A stretch of DNA of 64,000 nt from Symbiodinium natans (Eukaryota > Sar > Dinophyceae > Suessiales > Symbiodiniaceae): NCBI GenBank assembly GCA_905221605.1, contig CAJNDS010002569.1, forward strand, positions 1 to 64,000. The letters are read 5' to 3'. Made by a program: the position numbers and the translations under genes. How positions within the stretch are numbered: position 1 is the first letter of the stretch; each line of letters begins with the position of its first letter. Positions 17,324-27,614 of the stretch are shown one piece after another. The notes below the pieces were generated by a model, which saw only the letters and a program-made list of their open reading frames with translations, did no database searches and was not told the DNA's origin.

Positions 17324-17427
17324 TTGGGATGTTCCCCCCTGTACGACCAGTCCTTACTTAATAGGGATTATAATCGGGGTACGATAATCCCTATTTACGA
17401 TTGTTAGTACAAGGGGGAACATCCCAA
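17324..17427. mobile_element. 104-bp hairpin element, family 2
   Basis: Terminal inverted repeats TTGGGATGTTCCCCC and GGGGGAACATCCCAA frame about 70 bp that is itself partly palindromic (TAATAGGGATTATAAT.. against ..ATAATCCCTATT). Copies lie at 30313, 41212 and 60654, with a partial copy at 59491. Non-coding, MITE- or introner-like. Confidence 0.8.
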
Positions 17428-17436
17428 CTTCAGTGT

Positions 17437-17880
17437 TTGGAGTGCTGTTCTTGCTCTTGTTGCGCGGAATGCTGCGGGGTGAGTCTGCCTGCGCCCACGA
17501 ATCACAGTGCTGAAGGATGAAACATGGAGATGCTCACGCTGAATCCCAAAGAAGATTCGAAAAGGATCCCGCTTTCGGGATGCGCCCCGGCCTGAGTCGC
17601 CCGCTCAACTTCTGGCGGTAGGGCTTGTGGTTTAGAGTTTAGGGTTTATCTAGGGTTTTGGGTAGTTTTCCCTCCTTCTTTCTCTGAAGTAGAAGCCCCT
17701 AAACCCACAACAGCTCATTCGGTTTCAGGGTTTGGGGTCAAGCACCCTGTGAGCTCGCATGTGCACTGATGGGGCCGACTCATGTCAACAAGGGGTGGCG
17801 CCAGCCAAAACTCCGTGGGTGTGTTCCGACTGTCCTCCTGTGCGCTTTTGGGTTCTGTGTTTCGTCACTTTCCCGTAAAC
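17437..17880. other. Mixed unique sequence, no gene seen
   Basis: About 440 bp with occasional TTTAGGG units. No frame or motif worth calling. Confidence 0.35.
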
Positions 17881-18054
17881 CCTAAAGGCTAAGCCCTCAT
17901 CTGCTCGCCATACTGTTCACCTGCCCAACAGAAAGCCCCTTTGCTGACTTCGCACCAAGAAGAATCCCTGCTCTGCCCAATACTTTGTGACATCTGTGAC
18001 CACAATATACAAACAGTAAGTAAATATGATACATCGAAATATACATATGAAAAC

Positions 18055-18290
18055 AACAAGTAGTAAATGTATATTTTCATATACATATACATATATATAT
18101 ACACACACATGGTCACTTTTCGAAATTATGGTTCTTTTTGGGGTCACTATGAAAAGGCGGCCCCAAACATTTGGGTCACGACAGTTTAGAGAAGTGACCA
18201 TATCCATATATATATATATATCTACACATATATATATATATATCTATACATATATGTATCTGTATGTATATACATATACAATTTTTTCTC
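18055..18290. repeat. TA/CATA microsatellites flanking a family 4 hairpin
   Basis: ATATAC/ATATAT tracts at about 18058-18110 and 18200-18290 flank a non-coding hairpin (18112-18200). The 129-codon ORF across it encodes Tyr/Ile/Thr runs from the microsatellite and is not a gene. Confidence 0.85.
18112..18200. mobile_element. 90-bp hairpin element, family 4
   Basis: Starts TGGTCACTTTTCGAAATTAT and ends GTTTAGAGAAGTGACCA. TGGTCACTT and AAGTGACCA are perfect inverted ends, and GGTTCTTTTTGGGG and AAGGCGGCC inside are shared with the copy at 43083. Confidence 0.65.
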
Positions 18291-18744
18291 ATGTGACAGG
18301 AACTGGGAGGTATTATCACCGGCACCCCGAACCCCCAAACGCAAGGACCTTGGAGGAAGGGCATCAGAATTTAGGATTTAGGGGTTTTGGTTGTGGAGGT
18401 CAGTCGCGAGTTTAAAGAGGGCGCAAATCCATATCAGCACCCCTTTGATGAAGGACCTAGATTGGGGAGAAGCCCGCCAAGCAATTTGTCTTGAAGATAT
18501 CCCGAAAGCCCAAGCTTTAACACCTAATTATGCTGAATCCTAAACCTCTCACCCTAAACCCTAAATCCTAAACCCCTAAGAAGATTGAGATGGGTTTAGA
18601 TCTCACGGTTTAGGGTTGAGGGTTTGGGGTTTCGGGTTTCGGGTTTATGGTTTAGGGTACATACCTCTTACAGGGCCAGGCGTTTTTGTTTTTAAAAGGT
18701 GTGGCTCGACCCTCCTTTTTTTTGAAAGGTGTGGCTCGTACCTC

Positions 18745-18935
18745 ACCTGGCCCTGTGGTCCTCTGCATGGTCCCCTTGGTCCCGTGGTCCCGTGGCGCTC
18801 TGGTCCTCTGGTCCCTTGGTCCTCTGGTCCCTTGGTCCTCTGGTCCCTTGGTCCTCTGATCCCTTGGTCCTCTGGTCTCCCTGGTCCCGTGGTCCCCTTG
18901 GTCCGTGGTCCCCTTAGTCCCGTGGTCCTCTGAAG
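18745..18935. repeat. Minisatellite, GGTCCTCTGGTCCCTT unit
   Basis: GGTCC-based 8-bp half-units alternate as GGTCCTCT and GGTCCCTT, with GGTCCCGT at both edges. ORFs on both strands (Pro/Leu/Trp- or Asp/Gln-rich) follow from the repeat. Confidence 0.9.
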
Positions 18936-19004
18936 CCTTGCAAAGCTTGTTTCGAAGCATATGGATCCATCCAAACCGCTTCAAAGCCCCAATTAGGCCG
19001 TGCT

Positions 19005-19970
19005 GCTTGCGTCACAGCATATGATTCCCTTCCAAGCTATCGTGCGGGCATTGTGTTTGCAAATGTTTTTTTTTTCAGCCGTGCAAGCTTGCCTCAACAC
19101 GCCATATGAATCCCTTACAGACCATCATGCGAGCATTCTGTTTGCGAATGGTTGCCAACCCCAAGCCCCCGCTTTTGTGAGCCGTGCGCCATTGGAGAAT
19201 CCTGTCGAAACCCATCATTCGAGCATTGCTTGCGCACATGGGGGGGGGGTTCGCCCCCCCCCAGCCCCCGCGCTGTTTTGGGCTGTGCAAGCTTGCGTCA
19301 AAACATATGATTCCCTTCCGTTTGTTTGTCTCCTGCTGGCATGTACAGCATGCTGCTATGTACAGTGTGTTTACAGTGCAGTTCTTTCTTTGCCTCTGCA
19401 AAGTCAGAAATGCTGTTATTTGCAGTATTGCAGTGCCTCTGAAAACGCAGAAATGCTGCTCTTTACAGTGCCGTGAAAGCTTGCCTCAAACACCATATGA
19501 ATCCCTTACAAACCCATTATGCTCGCATTCTGTTTGCAAATGGTGGCGACCCTCTCAAGCCCCCGGCTTTTGTGAGCCGTGCACCGTCTAAATCCTTTCC
19601 AAGCCCATCGTTCGAGCATTTTGTTTGCACATGGGGCGGGGGCTGCGCCTCCCGTCCAACCCCCCTGCTTCTTTTAGGCCGAGCGAGCATGCGTCAAAGC
19701 ATATAATTCCCTTCCGTTTGTGTTGTCTCATGCTGGCATTTACAGCATTTGCAGCTTCTGACAACTCAGAAATGCCGCTCTTTGCAGTATTTGCAGCGCC
19801 TGAAACTCAGAAATGCTGCAACGTACAGTATGTTTACAGTACTTTGCAGCCTCTGAGAAATGCTGCTATTTATAGTATTTGCAGCCTCGGAAAATGCAGA
19901 AATGCTGCTATTTACAGTACTTGTAGCCTCTGAAAACACAGAAATTCTGCTATTTACAGTATTTGCCAAG
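19005..19970. repeat. Interior repeat block: two ~480-bp copies plus a short tandem array
   Basis: The words GCATATGATTCCCTTCC, CATATGAATCCCTTAC, TTTGTGAGCCGTGC and GGCATTTACAGCA recur in the same order at about 19015-19345 and 19470-19750. From 19370 to 19965 a shorter degenerate unit, TTTACAGTATTTGCAGCCTC with GAAATGCTGCT, repeats about every 40-70 bp. Several ORFs cross it but none resembles a protein family. Confidence 0.65.
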
Positions 19971-20099
19971 CCAAGTCGAGCCACACCTTTTACAAAAACA
20001 CGTCCGAGCCACACCTTTTAAACACATAACCCCTCCGCCCCTCTTATATACCCAATACACCCCAAGGGCCCATACACCTTATTAAGGGCCCATGAAACT

Positions 20100-20480
20100 A
20101 TCCTTACATATCCCTAAGCCCTGAAAACCCTACATCGTTATGAGCATGGTGCTCCTGATGATTCCGAAAGTAAGTTTGGCACCAACTCTATTTTTGTTGG
20201 ATCCCATGAGGTCGGGGGGGTGTATGATCTGGGGTTAAGGATCTACGCTTCTTCGAGTCATGGAAAGCGGTCACACGTTCGTTGGACACCTCTCCAGCAG
20301 TAAGCTTTGTGGCACGGGCGGTCCCCCCAAAACCGCCTCTTCGGCGTGAAATGTTCTGACTGCTTCTGCACGCAGCGAGTCTGTGATCTCGCCTGAAAAG
20401 CCGATGAACAAGTCGCGGGCATCCCGGTCGAGAGGAGTCACTTTCTGAAACGCTGCCCATCCTGGAAGACTTTGAGGCCG
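20100..20480. other. Unique island, no supported gene
   Basis: A 90-codon minus-strand frame (20188-20460) is Arg/Ser-rich without a domain. No splice-consistent plus-strand exon was found. Confidence 0.3.
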
Positions 20481-20499
20481 CGCCCTGAGCCCGAAGCCC

Positions 20500-20602
20500 T
20501 ACACCCGAAACCCTAAACCCTAAACCCTAAACCCTAAACCCGAAACCCTAAACCCTAAACCCTAAACCCTAGACCCTAAACCCTAAACCCTAAACCCTAA
20601 AC
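20500..20602. repeat. CCCTAAA array
   Basis: About 14 heptamers with CCCGAAA and CCCTAGA variants. Confidence 0.95.
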
Positions 20603-20723
20603 GCCAAGCCCCAAGAGCCTGAGATCCAAGACATGACCGGGCTGTCAGTTCGGCTGAGAAGCGTGGACGGTGACCGAACCGAACACGGTGCACGGAACCC
20701 GAGTTTCTGATGCTGGGCCCTGA

Positions 20724-20860
20724 AGTTTAGGGTTTAGGGTTTAGGGTTTAGGGTTTAGGGTTTAGGGTTCAGGGTTCAGGGTTTAGGGTTTAGGGTTTAG
20801 GGTTTAGGGTTTAGGGTTTAGGGTTTAGGGTTTAGGGTTTAGGGTTTAGGGTTTAGGGTA
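20724..20860. repeat. TTTAGGG array
   Basis: About 19 near-perfect heptamers, opposite in orientation to the array 120 bp upstream. Confidence 0.95.
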
Positions 20861-20887
20861 GACAGGCAAAATCGGCTACAGGCTTGC

Positions 20888-21032
20888 TTGGAGGTTCATG
20901 GTACTTATCAACCAATGACCACTGTACTTATCACTGTACTTATAACCATAATAGAGCACTTAAGGGGCTGATAAGTGAGTTATAAGCGCAGCCACTAACC
21001 AGTTCTGGTTAATGGTACCATGAACCTCCAAG
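20888..21032. mobile_element. 145-bp hairpin element, family 1
   Basis: CTTGGAGGTTCATGGTACTT at the left pairs with GGTACCATGAACCTCCAAG at the right. The interior has CTGTACTTAT repeats and a GATAAGTG/TTATAAG region that can continue the stem. Copies lie at 41050 and 42876. It has the length and symmetry of a MITE or an introner. Confidence 0.8.
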
Positions 21033-21119
21033 TAGAGCTTAGGGGTATGAAGGTTGGATGTGTGGCCCGGCAACAGCGATCTCCACTCACGGGACTGGCG
21101 ATCATCCTGGCTTTGAAGT

Positions 21120-21930
21120 GTCTCAGCACCCTACACCCTAACCCTAAGCCCTAAACCCTAAACCCCAAACCCTAAACCCTAAACCCTAAACCCAAAACCC
21201 TGAAACACAAAACGTTCTGAATCCTGATCAGGCCTACACACGCAGCGCTTTCTGCAGAAGCCAGGATGCCCCCGTTTGATGTGCTGTGGCCGTTTGGACA
21301 GGTCTGAGGGGGCTGCTCCCATGACATCGAGCACTGTGCTCAACATTTCCCTAAACCCTAGCCCTAAACCCTAAACCCTAAACCCTAAACCCTGAACCCT
21401 GAACCCTGAACCCTAAAGCCCTTCTAGTTGACAACCAGGTAACCACGCCGAATTTTCACGACACACCGCCTGCACGACTCCTCCGCGGCGAAGAAGTGAC
21501 TCCTAGCCTGTGCGGATCATCGCAACCGGTTGAGGATTTAGGGTTTACGGCTACCCCACGCCCTCAACCCTTACCAACACCCTAAAACACATACTGACCA
21601 TGGCTCTGCCAGCTATGGGTGCCGAGATTTAGCTTCGTAGATCTCTGAGAGACTCAGCTTGAAAAGGTTTTACTCCAGAAAGGCACCGGAATGAAGCCGG
21701 ACACCCCAAACCCGAAATCCTGAAAGCCTGAACCAGAGATCTTCGACCCGACAAGCCTCCCCAGATCCCCTTTAGCCGTAAAACCTAAACCCTGAACCTC
21801 CACAACCCAAAACCCAAAACCCAAAACCCAAACCCCAAGCCCAAAACCCTGAACCCTAAACCCAAAACCCTAAACCCTCAACCCTAAACCCTAAGGGTTA
21901 GGATCCTTTTGGATTTGTAGCCGCTCCCTT
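21120..21930. other. Arrays and unique spacers, no gene seen
   Basis: Short CCCTAAA, CCCTGAA and CCCAAAA blocks (about 21130-21195, 21350-21415, 21790-21895) separate unique spacers of 100-200 bp. The spacers carry no convincing frame. Confidence 0.4.
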
Positions 21931-22002
21931 GCTGTTTCCTTCGGGATCGGAGGGACCCGATCCCAAGCAGCTCAGGTGAGTTCCCACCCTGCGCTCCTCT
22001 GG

Positions 22003-22102
22003 GGTTTAGGGGTTTAGGGTTTAGGGTTTAGGGTTTAGGGTTTAGGGTTTAGGGTTTAGGGTTTAGGGTTTAGGGTTTAGGGTTTAGGGTTTAGGGTTTA
22101 GA
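22003..22102. repeat. TTTAGGG array
   Basis: About 14 perfect heptamers in G-rich orientation. Confidence 0.95.
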
Positions 22103-22935
22103 CACTAGCACCTCAACTCCTCTGTGGGCTGTCTGGGCTTTATAGAACATTGAGTACCAGATACTTCGGGTTGTGGAAGTTTTGTAGTTAGTTTGCCGCT
22201 GTTACGGCTTTGACGTTTAGGGTTTAGGGTTTAGGGTTTGGGGTTTAGGGTTTAGGGTTTAGGGTTTAGGATCTTAGCTGATTGAGCTGCTTGGTGATTC
22301 GGTGGCCCTCCAGTCTCTACCACCCCGATTCATTTTCAACAGGTTCCAACTCTGCTGCACGCGGCGACATGCTCACTTGGGTTTAGGGGGTTAGGGGTTT
22401 AGGGTTTAGGGTTTAAGGTTTAGGTTTCTTCCTTACATGTTCAACATCTCTAAACCCTAGATTCTAAACCCTAAGCCCCTAAACCCTAAGCCCCAGACCC
22501 TAAACCATAAACTCCACATTGTATATGCAACAGCTAGGATGTGCAGCGCAGCCGGGCAGAATGAACAGGCTCAGCTCTTCAACAGAATATCTCTCACAGC
22601 CTAATCTAGGGGTCGAAGTGAGTATGAGTAGTATTTACTCCCTTCGGGTCCCCTCATATAACCCCCCCCCCCCCCCCTTGAAGCCCTATTCCAATTCTTA
22701 TGGCCCCGATCGTACGTCAGATCTGCACGCGCCCAAGACTTTTGCTTCGGAACGGGAAGGAAAATTATTGCGGTGGAAGGGTTCACCAACCCATCAACCC
22801 TGAACCCAAATCCTAACCCAAACCCTAAACTCCCTAAACCCTGAACCCCAAACCCTAAACCCTAAACCCGAAACCCAAGATCCTAAACTCAAAGCCGCGA
22901 AGTCAAGGTCAGCAAAATCGGCAATCCCGCCCAGG

Positions 22936-23119
22936 CCCCTAAACCCTAAACCCTAAACCCTAAACCCTAAACCCTAAACCCTAAACCCTAAACCCTAAAC
23001 CCTAAACCCTAACCCCTAAACCCTAAACCCTAAACCCTAAACCCTAAACCCTAAACCCTAAACCCTAAACCCTAGACCCTAAACCCTAAACCCTAAACCC
23101 TAAACCCTAAACCCTAAAC
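22936..23119. repeat. CCCTAAA array
   Basis: About 26 heptamers with two single-base variants. Confidence 0.95.
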
Positions 23120-23621
23120 ACTCTCAGGTTGGAAGCATGGGCCCCTTACCCTTGTCTACAAGGATCCGAAATGTGGGCCCTGGGCCATTTTTTCTAGTGG
23201 AACCAAGGCTTGCATGGGGGACCCAAGTTACGGGATACTTGAAACCTAGGGTTTAGGGTTTAGGGTTTAGGGTTGAGGGTTGAGGGTTTAGGGTTTAGGG
23301 TTTAGGGCCCCTTAACCCGAACATCCCTGAACCCCGAACAGTCAGCCTGCCTTTCTGTTGCGGCGCCGCGTGCGCGCTTGCGCGAATTAGCATATGATAT
23401 GCTCAGTTCCCCGGTTTCCTTTTTTTCAAGCTGCCTGGCCGAAGTCAGATCCTCCGTGGGGTTTCGTGGCTGAAGTACGGTTGATGATAATTTCAGGCCT
23501 AGCGGCACGGGCCGGCCCCCGCCCCCCAAAGCACGAAACCTTGAACCTTGGCACTGTCTTCTCTTTCCCGTGTCTTTGTCCTCTCCTTCTCTCTGTCTCT
23601 CTTTCTCCTGCCTTCGCCCCC

Positions 23622-23627
23622 CCTCCC

Positions 23628-23676
<49 letters not shown>

Positions 23677-23705
23677 CGCGCGCGCGCCGCGCGCGCGCGC
23701 GCGCA
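23622..23705. repeat. Poly-C tract followed by (GC)n
   Basis: A C-run of more than 40 bases ends in alternating GCGC to about 23704. It creates poly-Pro/Ala or poly-Gly frames that are not genes. Confidence 0.95.
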
Positions 23706-24850
23706 CCCGCATCAGGAGCATCAGTGGGGTTGGTTTGGGGGCCTTAAAAGCATTCTATGCATGCGTTTTGCCTTCGAAAAACCTTCAGAAAACGCTGTAA
23801 ACACGTGTTTTTGGGCTTGGGAAGCCTTTTGGGACCCAGGAAGGGAGCATCATGAGCATCAGCGGCCTCCCCCAGGCCATCCAAAACCCCCTTAAACACG
23901 CCGATTGTATGTGCTTGAACGCTTGCGTGCCCACGAAACCCCCAAAAGCAAGACCCCGAATGCCCTTAAGGGCATTCGGGGTCCTGCTGTTCGGGTGTTT
24001 TGTAGGCACGAAGCCGTTCGAGCGCGTAAAATGAGCGATTTTAGGGGCGTTTTTACGTGGACCCACAAAACACTCGGTATTTACGAGGTTTTCTGCTGTT
24101 GGAACACCCCCCCAAACCGAGCATCATGAGCATCAGCTGGGTCTCTGGGCCGTGGGCCCGGACCCCCCCACGAAGCCCAAGAGAAGCGATGGCTCGATGA
24201 TGCGCCCGGACCCCGCGCATCAGCAGCATCAGCAGACCCCCCCCCGGACGTGGGTTTCGATGATGCGCACTTTGGGGGCGGGTCAAGGGCAACAGGGGTG
24301 GGGGTCGGAGGCACGCGTGAAAAACCTCATAAAAACACGGTATTTACGGTGATTTCAGCGTTTTTCAGCGTTTTTTATTGCCTTGGGCCCGCGGGCCAGG
24401 GCTGCTGATGCTCATGATGCTCGCCTGGTTTTGGGCTTCCGGTACCCCCCCAAACCTTGAAAAACGTGGTTTCGGCCTGGCGCGCGCCCCATGTGAAAAG
24501 CTAGGGCCGATGATGCGCGCCCGTGAGGGTTTAATGGGGTGCTGCGGGTGTTTTGTGGCCTCGGTTTTTCGTAAAAACCCATGGTTTTTACGAGGTTTTC
24601 GTGCTTTTCGCACCACCGCGTGTTGCGTCCCCTTGGATGCCGTTTTGGAGGCCTCCCGAAGGGCCCGCGCGAATTTGAAGCAATTTTGGGCGGGGTCGGC
24701 GGCTCGGGCGCTCGCCCCTTAAAGCTAGCGCTTTAGTGCGACGCGGGCTCCGCCCTGGACCACGGGCGGCGCGGGGGCCGGATTTAAGAGCCTCCGGCTC
24801 AAGCCGCCGACCCCGCTGGAGCATAGTTGAGAGGTCTATCCCAGCCTGCT
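23706..24850. repeat. GC-rich island of degenerate repeats and hairpins
   Basis: Telomere-like repeats are absent here. The words GAGCATCATGAGCATCAGC, GATGATGCGC and AAACACGGTATTTACG recur in both orientations at intervals of about 150-300 bp. A 15-bp perfect inverted pair, GCGGGGTCGGCGGCT at 24690-24704 and its complement at 24802-24816, could form a large stem-loop. Many short ORFs overlap in several frames; none is called. Confidence 0.5.
23947..23988. repeat. 42-bp near-perfect palindrome
   Basis: Two 21-bp arms meet at CCCTTAAGGG with one mismatched pair; the inner 32 bp (23952-23983) are perfect. It is far longer than a chance palindrome and sits in the GC-rich island. Confidence 0.9.
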
Positions 24851-24907
24851 CGGCAGAGTTCTTGTGAAACGTTGGGGGGGTCAGGACAAGCGCAAGCCAA
24901 AAAGACA

Positions 24908-25182
24908 GGCGGTGGGGGGGGGTGGGGCGGGGGTGGGGGTGGGGGGGGGGGGGGGGGGGGTGTGGGGGGGGGGGGGGTTGGGGGGGGGTGGGGGGGGGTG
25001 GGGGGGGGGTGGGGGGGGGGTGGGGGGTGGGGGGGGGGGGGGGGGTGGGTGAGTCGGGGGGGGGGGGGGGGTGGGGGGGGGTGGGGTTGGGGTGGGGGGG
25101 GGTGGTGGGGGGGGCGGGGGGTGTGTTGGGGGGGGGGGGGGGTTTGTGGTTTGGGGTGGGGGGGGGTGGGGGGGTCCAACAA
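24908..25182. repeat. 270-bp G-run tract with sparse T
   Basis: Almost entirely G with isolated T, many runs of eight or more. It would favour G-quadruplexes on this strand. Poly-Gly and poly-Pro frames here are artefacts. Confidence 0.95.
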
Positions 25183-25288
25183 ACGCTGATTGATTTTTGC
25201 TGAGGCGACCCCCCTTACCCCCCCTGGCGGACGCATGTTTACGCTGTTGCGGTGGCGCCGTCCTACACGAAAAAAATTGGTGCAAAGA

Positions 25289-25308
25289 CCCCCCCCACCA
25301 CCCACCCC

Positions 25309-25347
<39 letters not shown>

Positions 25348-25425
25348 GGGTAAGGAGGGAAAGAGGGAGGTTTTCACCTCCTTTTCCCATCCAACACGCC
25401 GCCAGGGTCGGCGGACCCTAAACCC
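25289..25425. repeat. Dispersed module, copy 2: poly-C plus conserved hairpin block
   Basis: Second copy of the module at 901-1000: a C-run, GGTAAGGAGGGAAA, then the CCATCCAACACGCCGCCAGG and GTCGGCGGACCCT block, then telomere-like repeats. An extra 20-bp segment in the middle distinguishes it from copy 1. Confidence 0.6.
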
Positions 25426-25724
25426 CAAACCCTAGTACCCAAGCCCTAAACCCTAATCCTTAAACCCTAAACCCTATTCCCTAATCCCGAATCCCCTAAT
25501 CCCGAATCCCCTAAACCCTGAACCCTAAACCCTAAACCTTAGCGGTTTATGGCAAAGTTCAGGGCTCTGGGGCTTCAATCGATGGGTTTGTGAGACCCTA
25601 AGCTGGAATTTGGGGGGCGTTGGGGCTCATGTGCTTGCTGAATTCTACATCTTCTAAAGTAAGTTATGCGCACTGATATTCATATATTCGCGGAAGAATG
25701 TGATGCCATAACCGAAACCCTAAA

Positions 25725-25793
25725 CCCAAAACCCCAAACCCTAAACCCCAAACCCCAAACCCCAAACCCTAAACCCTAAACCCTAAACCCTCA
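25725..25793. repeat. CCCCAAA/CCCTAAA array
   Basis: Mixed heptamers; a TTTAGGG array in the opposite orientation follows at 25875-25982. Confidence 0.9.
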
Positions 25794-26216
25794 AGTGCGT
25801 GGTGCAACGGCGTCAGTATCGACGCCTGCTGCATCCTTGGCTCGCGTCTTGAAGATTTTGTTGGGGGGAGGAGGGTATAGGGTTTAGGGTTTAGGGTTTC
25901 GGGTTTAGGGTTTAGGGTTTAGGGTATAGGGTTTAGGTTTTAGGGTTTAGGGTTCAGGGTTCAGGGTTTAGGGTTTAGGGTTATCTGCGTACTGAGAGTC
26001 TGGGCTTCATCTCAAGAACAGTTGGGTTTGGGGTGTAGGTTTAGGGTTTAGGGCTTTTGAGGTTTCATTCAGTTCTGGATGCAGGGTGTGTTTGGGGGAC
26101 CGAGCAAAGCCCGAAATTCCAAGGCACGTGAGGGGGGCGCAAAGGGGGGCTAAAGGCGGGGGGAGGACCCTAAACCTGAACCCCCAAACCGTAAACCTAA
26201 ACCAAAACCAAAACCT

Positions 26217-26365
26217 AAGCCCCAAACCCCAAACCCCAAACCCCAAACCCCAAACCCCAAACCCCAAACCCCAAACCCCAAACCCTAAACCCTAAACCCT
26301 AAACCCTAAACCCTAAACCCTAAACCCTAAACCCTAAACCCTAAACCCTAAACCCTAAACCCTAG
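26217..26365. repeat. CCCCAAA block fused to CCCTAAA block
   Basis: About nine homogeneous CCCCAAA units switch abruptly to about twelve CCCTAAA units near 26283. A clean boundary between variant types suggests separate expansions. Confidence 0.95.
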
Positions 26366-26562
26366 GGAAAGCTAGGGAAGCTTTTGGCTTCCTTAAGGAG
26401 TACGAGGGAGTATTGGCAGTTACTTGGTTCCCAGTGTTCTTGGACCCTCCCTTAAGAACATGGCAACAAAACCCGAAACCCGGAAGCTGCGATTCAGGGG
26501 CTAGGGCTTCGGGTTTCAAGTGGGCTTTTAGGGTGGGGGGTTTTTGGGGTGTAGTCTTTTTT

Positions 26563-26783
26563 TAAACCCTAAACCCTAAACCCTAAACCCTAAACCCTAA
26601 ACCCTAAACCCTAAACCCTAAACCCTAAACCCTAAACCCTAAACCCTAAACCCTAAACCCTAAACCCTAAACCCTAAACCCTAAACCCTAAACCCTAAAC
26701 CTAAACCCTAAACCCTAAACCCTAAACCCTAAACCCTAAACCCTAAACCCTAAACCCTAAACCCTAAACCCTAAACCCTAAAG
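26563..26783. repeat. CCCTAAA array, about 31 units
   Basis: One of the longest arrays in the window, near-perfect, with one 6-bp unit near 26699. Confidence 0.97.
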
Positions 26784-26799
26784 CCCAAGCCCTAGTGTA

Positions 26800-27130
26800 G
26801 GCGTTTGGGGTTTCGGCATGGCGTCGTCTGTGTTTGTTTATCGGGGGGATCGGCGGCAGCAGGCAACTGGAAGCGAGTCGGAGCTGTAAGATGCAGGTGA
26901 GCACTGCCTTTTTTTGTTTAATGGATTGCTCTTATGGAACGTTAAAACGTATGCTGCCCAAATGAAGGAATTTGAAGTTAGCTGGCTGCAATAAGGAAAC
27001 AAGGTTATTTTGTTTCGTTCCGTGGGATGCATCCCCGTTTCTTCGTGGTCGATATGCCAAAGCTGCTGCAGTTTTAGCTTGCGGGCGCCGTTTGGGCCCT
27101 ACAGTAGGAACTAGGGAGTCTTGATCTCGT
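26800..27130. other. Unique island, no supported gene
   Basis: About 330 bp with mixed composition. A 64-codon minus-strand frame at 26838-27032 has no recognisable motif. Confidence 0.3.
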
Positions 27131-27614
27131 AGGGTTTAGGGTTTAGGGTTTAAGGGTTAAGGGTTTAAGGTTTAGGGTTTAGGGTTTAGGGTAACTGCTG
27201 CAGTGAAAGGCTTTGCGAGGCCGGCAAAGCTGGCTGCTACCTTTTACTAAGAGCCAACTTTGCCGGATGGCACGGCGTGATGGCGTGCAAGGTGCAAAGA
27301 TCAGACTCTGGAGTGGCGGATTAAACCCCAACCAGGGTTCAGGGTTTAGGGTTTAGGGTTCAGGGTTTAGGGTTCAGGGTTAGGGTATACTGAATTATGT
27401 CGGGGGCTACAAGGGGATCATATTGGTATAGGCTGGCGTAGCTAGCTGCAGTATACATTCTTGGGTTACATGGTCCCTCAATGTGGGCCCTTAACTGGGG
27501 AACCCATCCAACCCTTACAAAACCCCTTAGATGCCCTATAACACCCAAGGGGCCATACTTCAGAACCCTTCATTCAGAAGGTAAGGGACCAAAATCCTGT
27601 GGCTGCATTGAAAC

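Larger units (their letters stand above)
18688..20022. mobile_element. 1.3-kb compound fold-back element
   Basis: The left end has two copies of AAAGGTGTGGCTCG (18695-18708 and 18726-18739). The right end has two inverted copies (19977-19991 and 20004-20018) at nearly the same spacing. TTTAAAAGGTGTGGCTCG on the left pairs with CGAGCCACACCTTTTAAA on the right. Between them lie a minisatellite and an internally repeated 950-bp block. No transposase frame is present, so this would be a non-autonomous fold-back element or an inverted duplication. Confidence 0.55.

Noticed and set aside
18026-18415. 129-codon ORF with Tyr/Ile/Thr repeats
   Set aside because: It is the translation of TA/CATA microsatellites and a hairpin element.
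18616-18984. Pairs of roughly 105-110-codon ORFs on both strands
   Set aside because: They follow from the GGTCCTCT/GGTCCCTT minisatellite.
24799-25435. Poly-Gly and poly-Pro ORFs up to 209 codons
   Set aside because: Products of G-run and C-run tracts.
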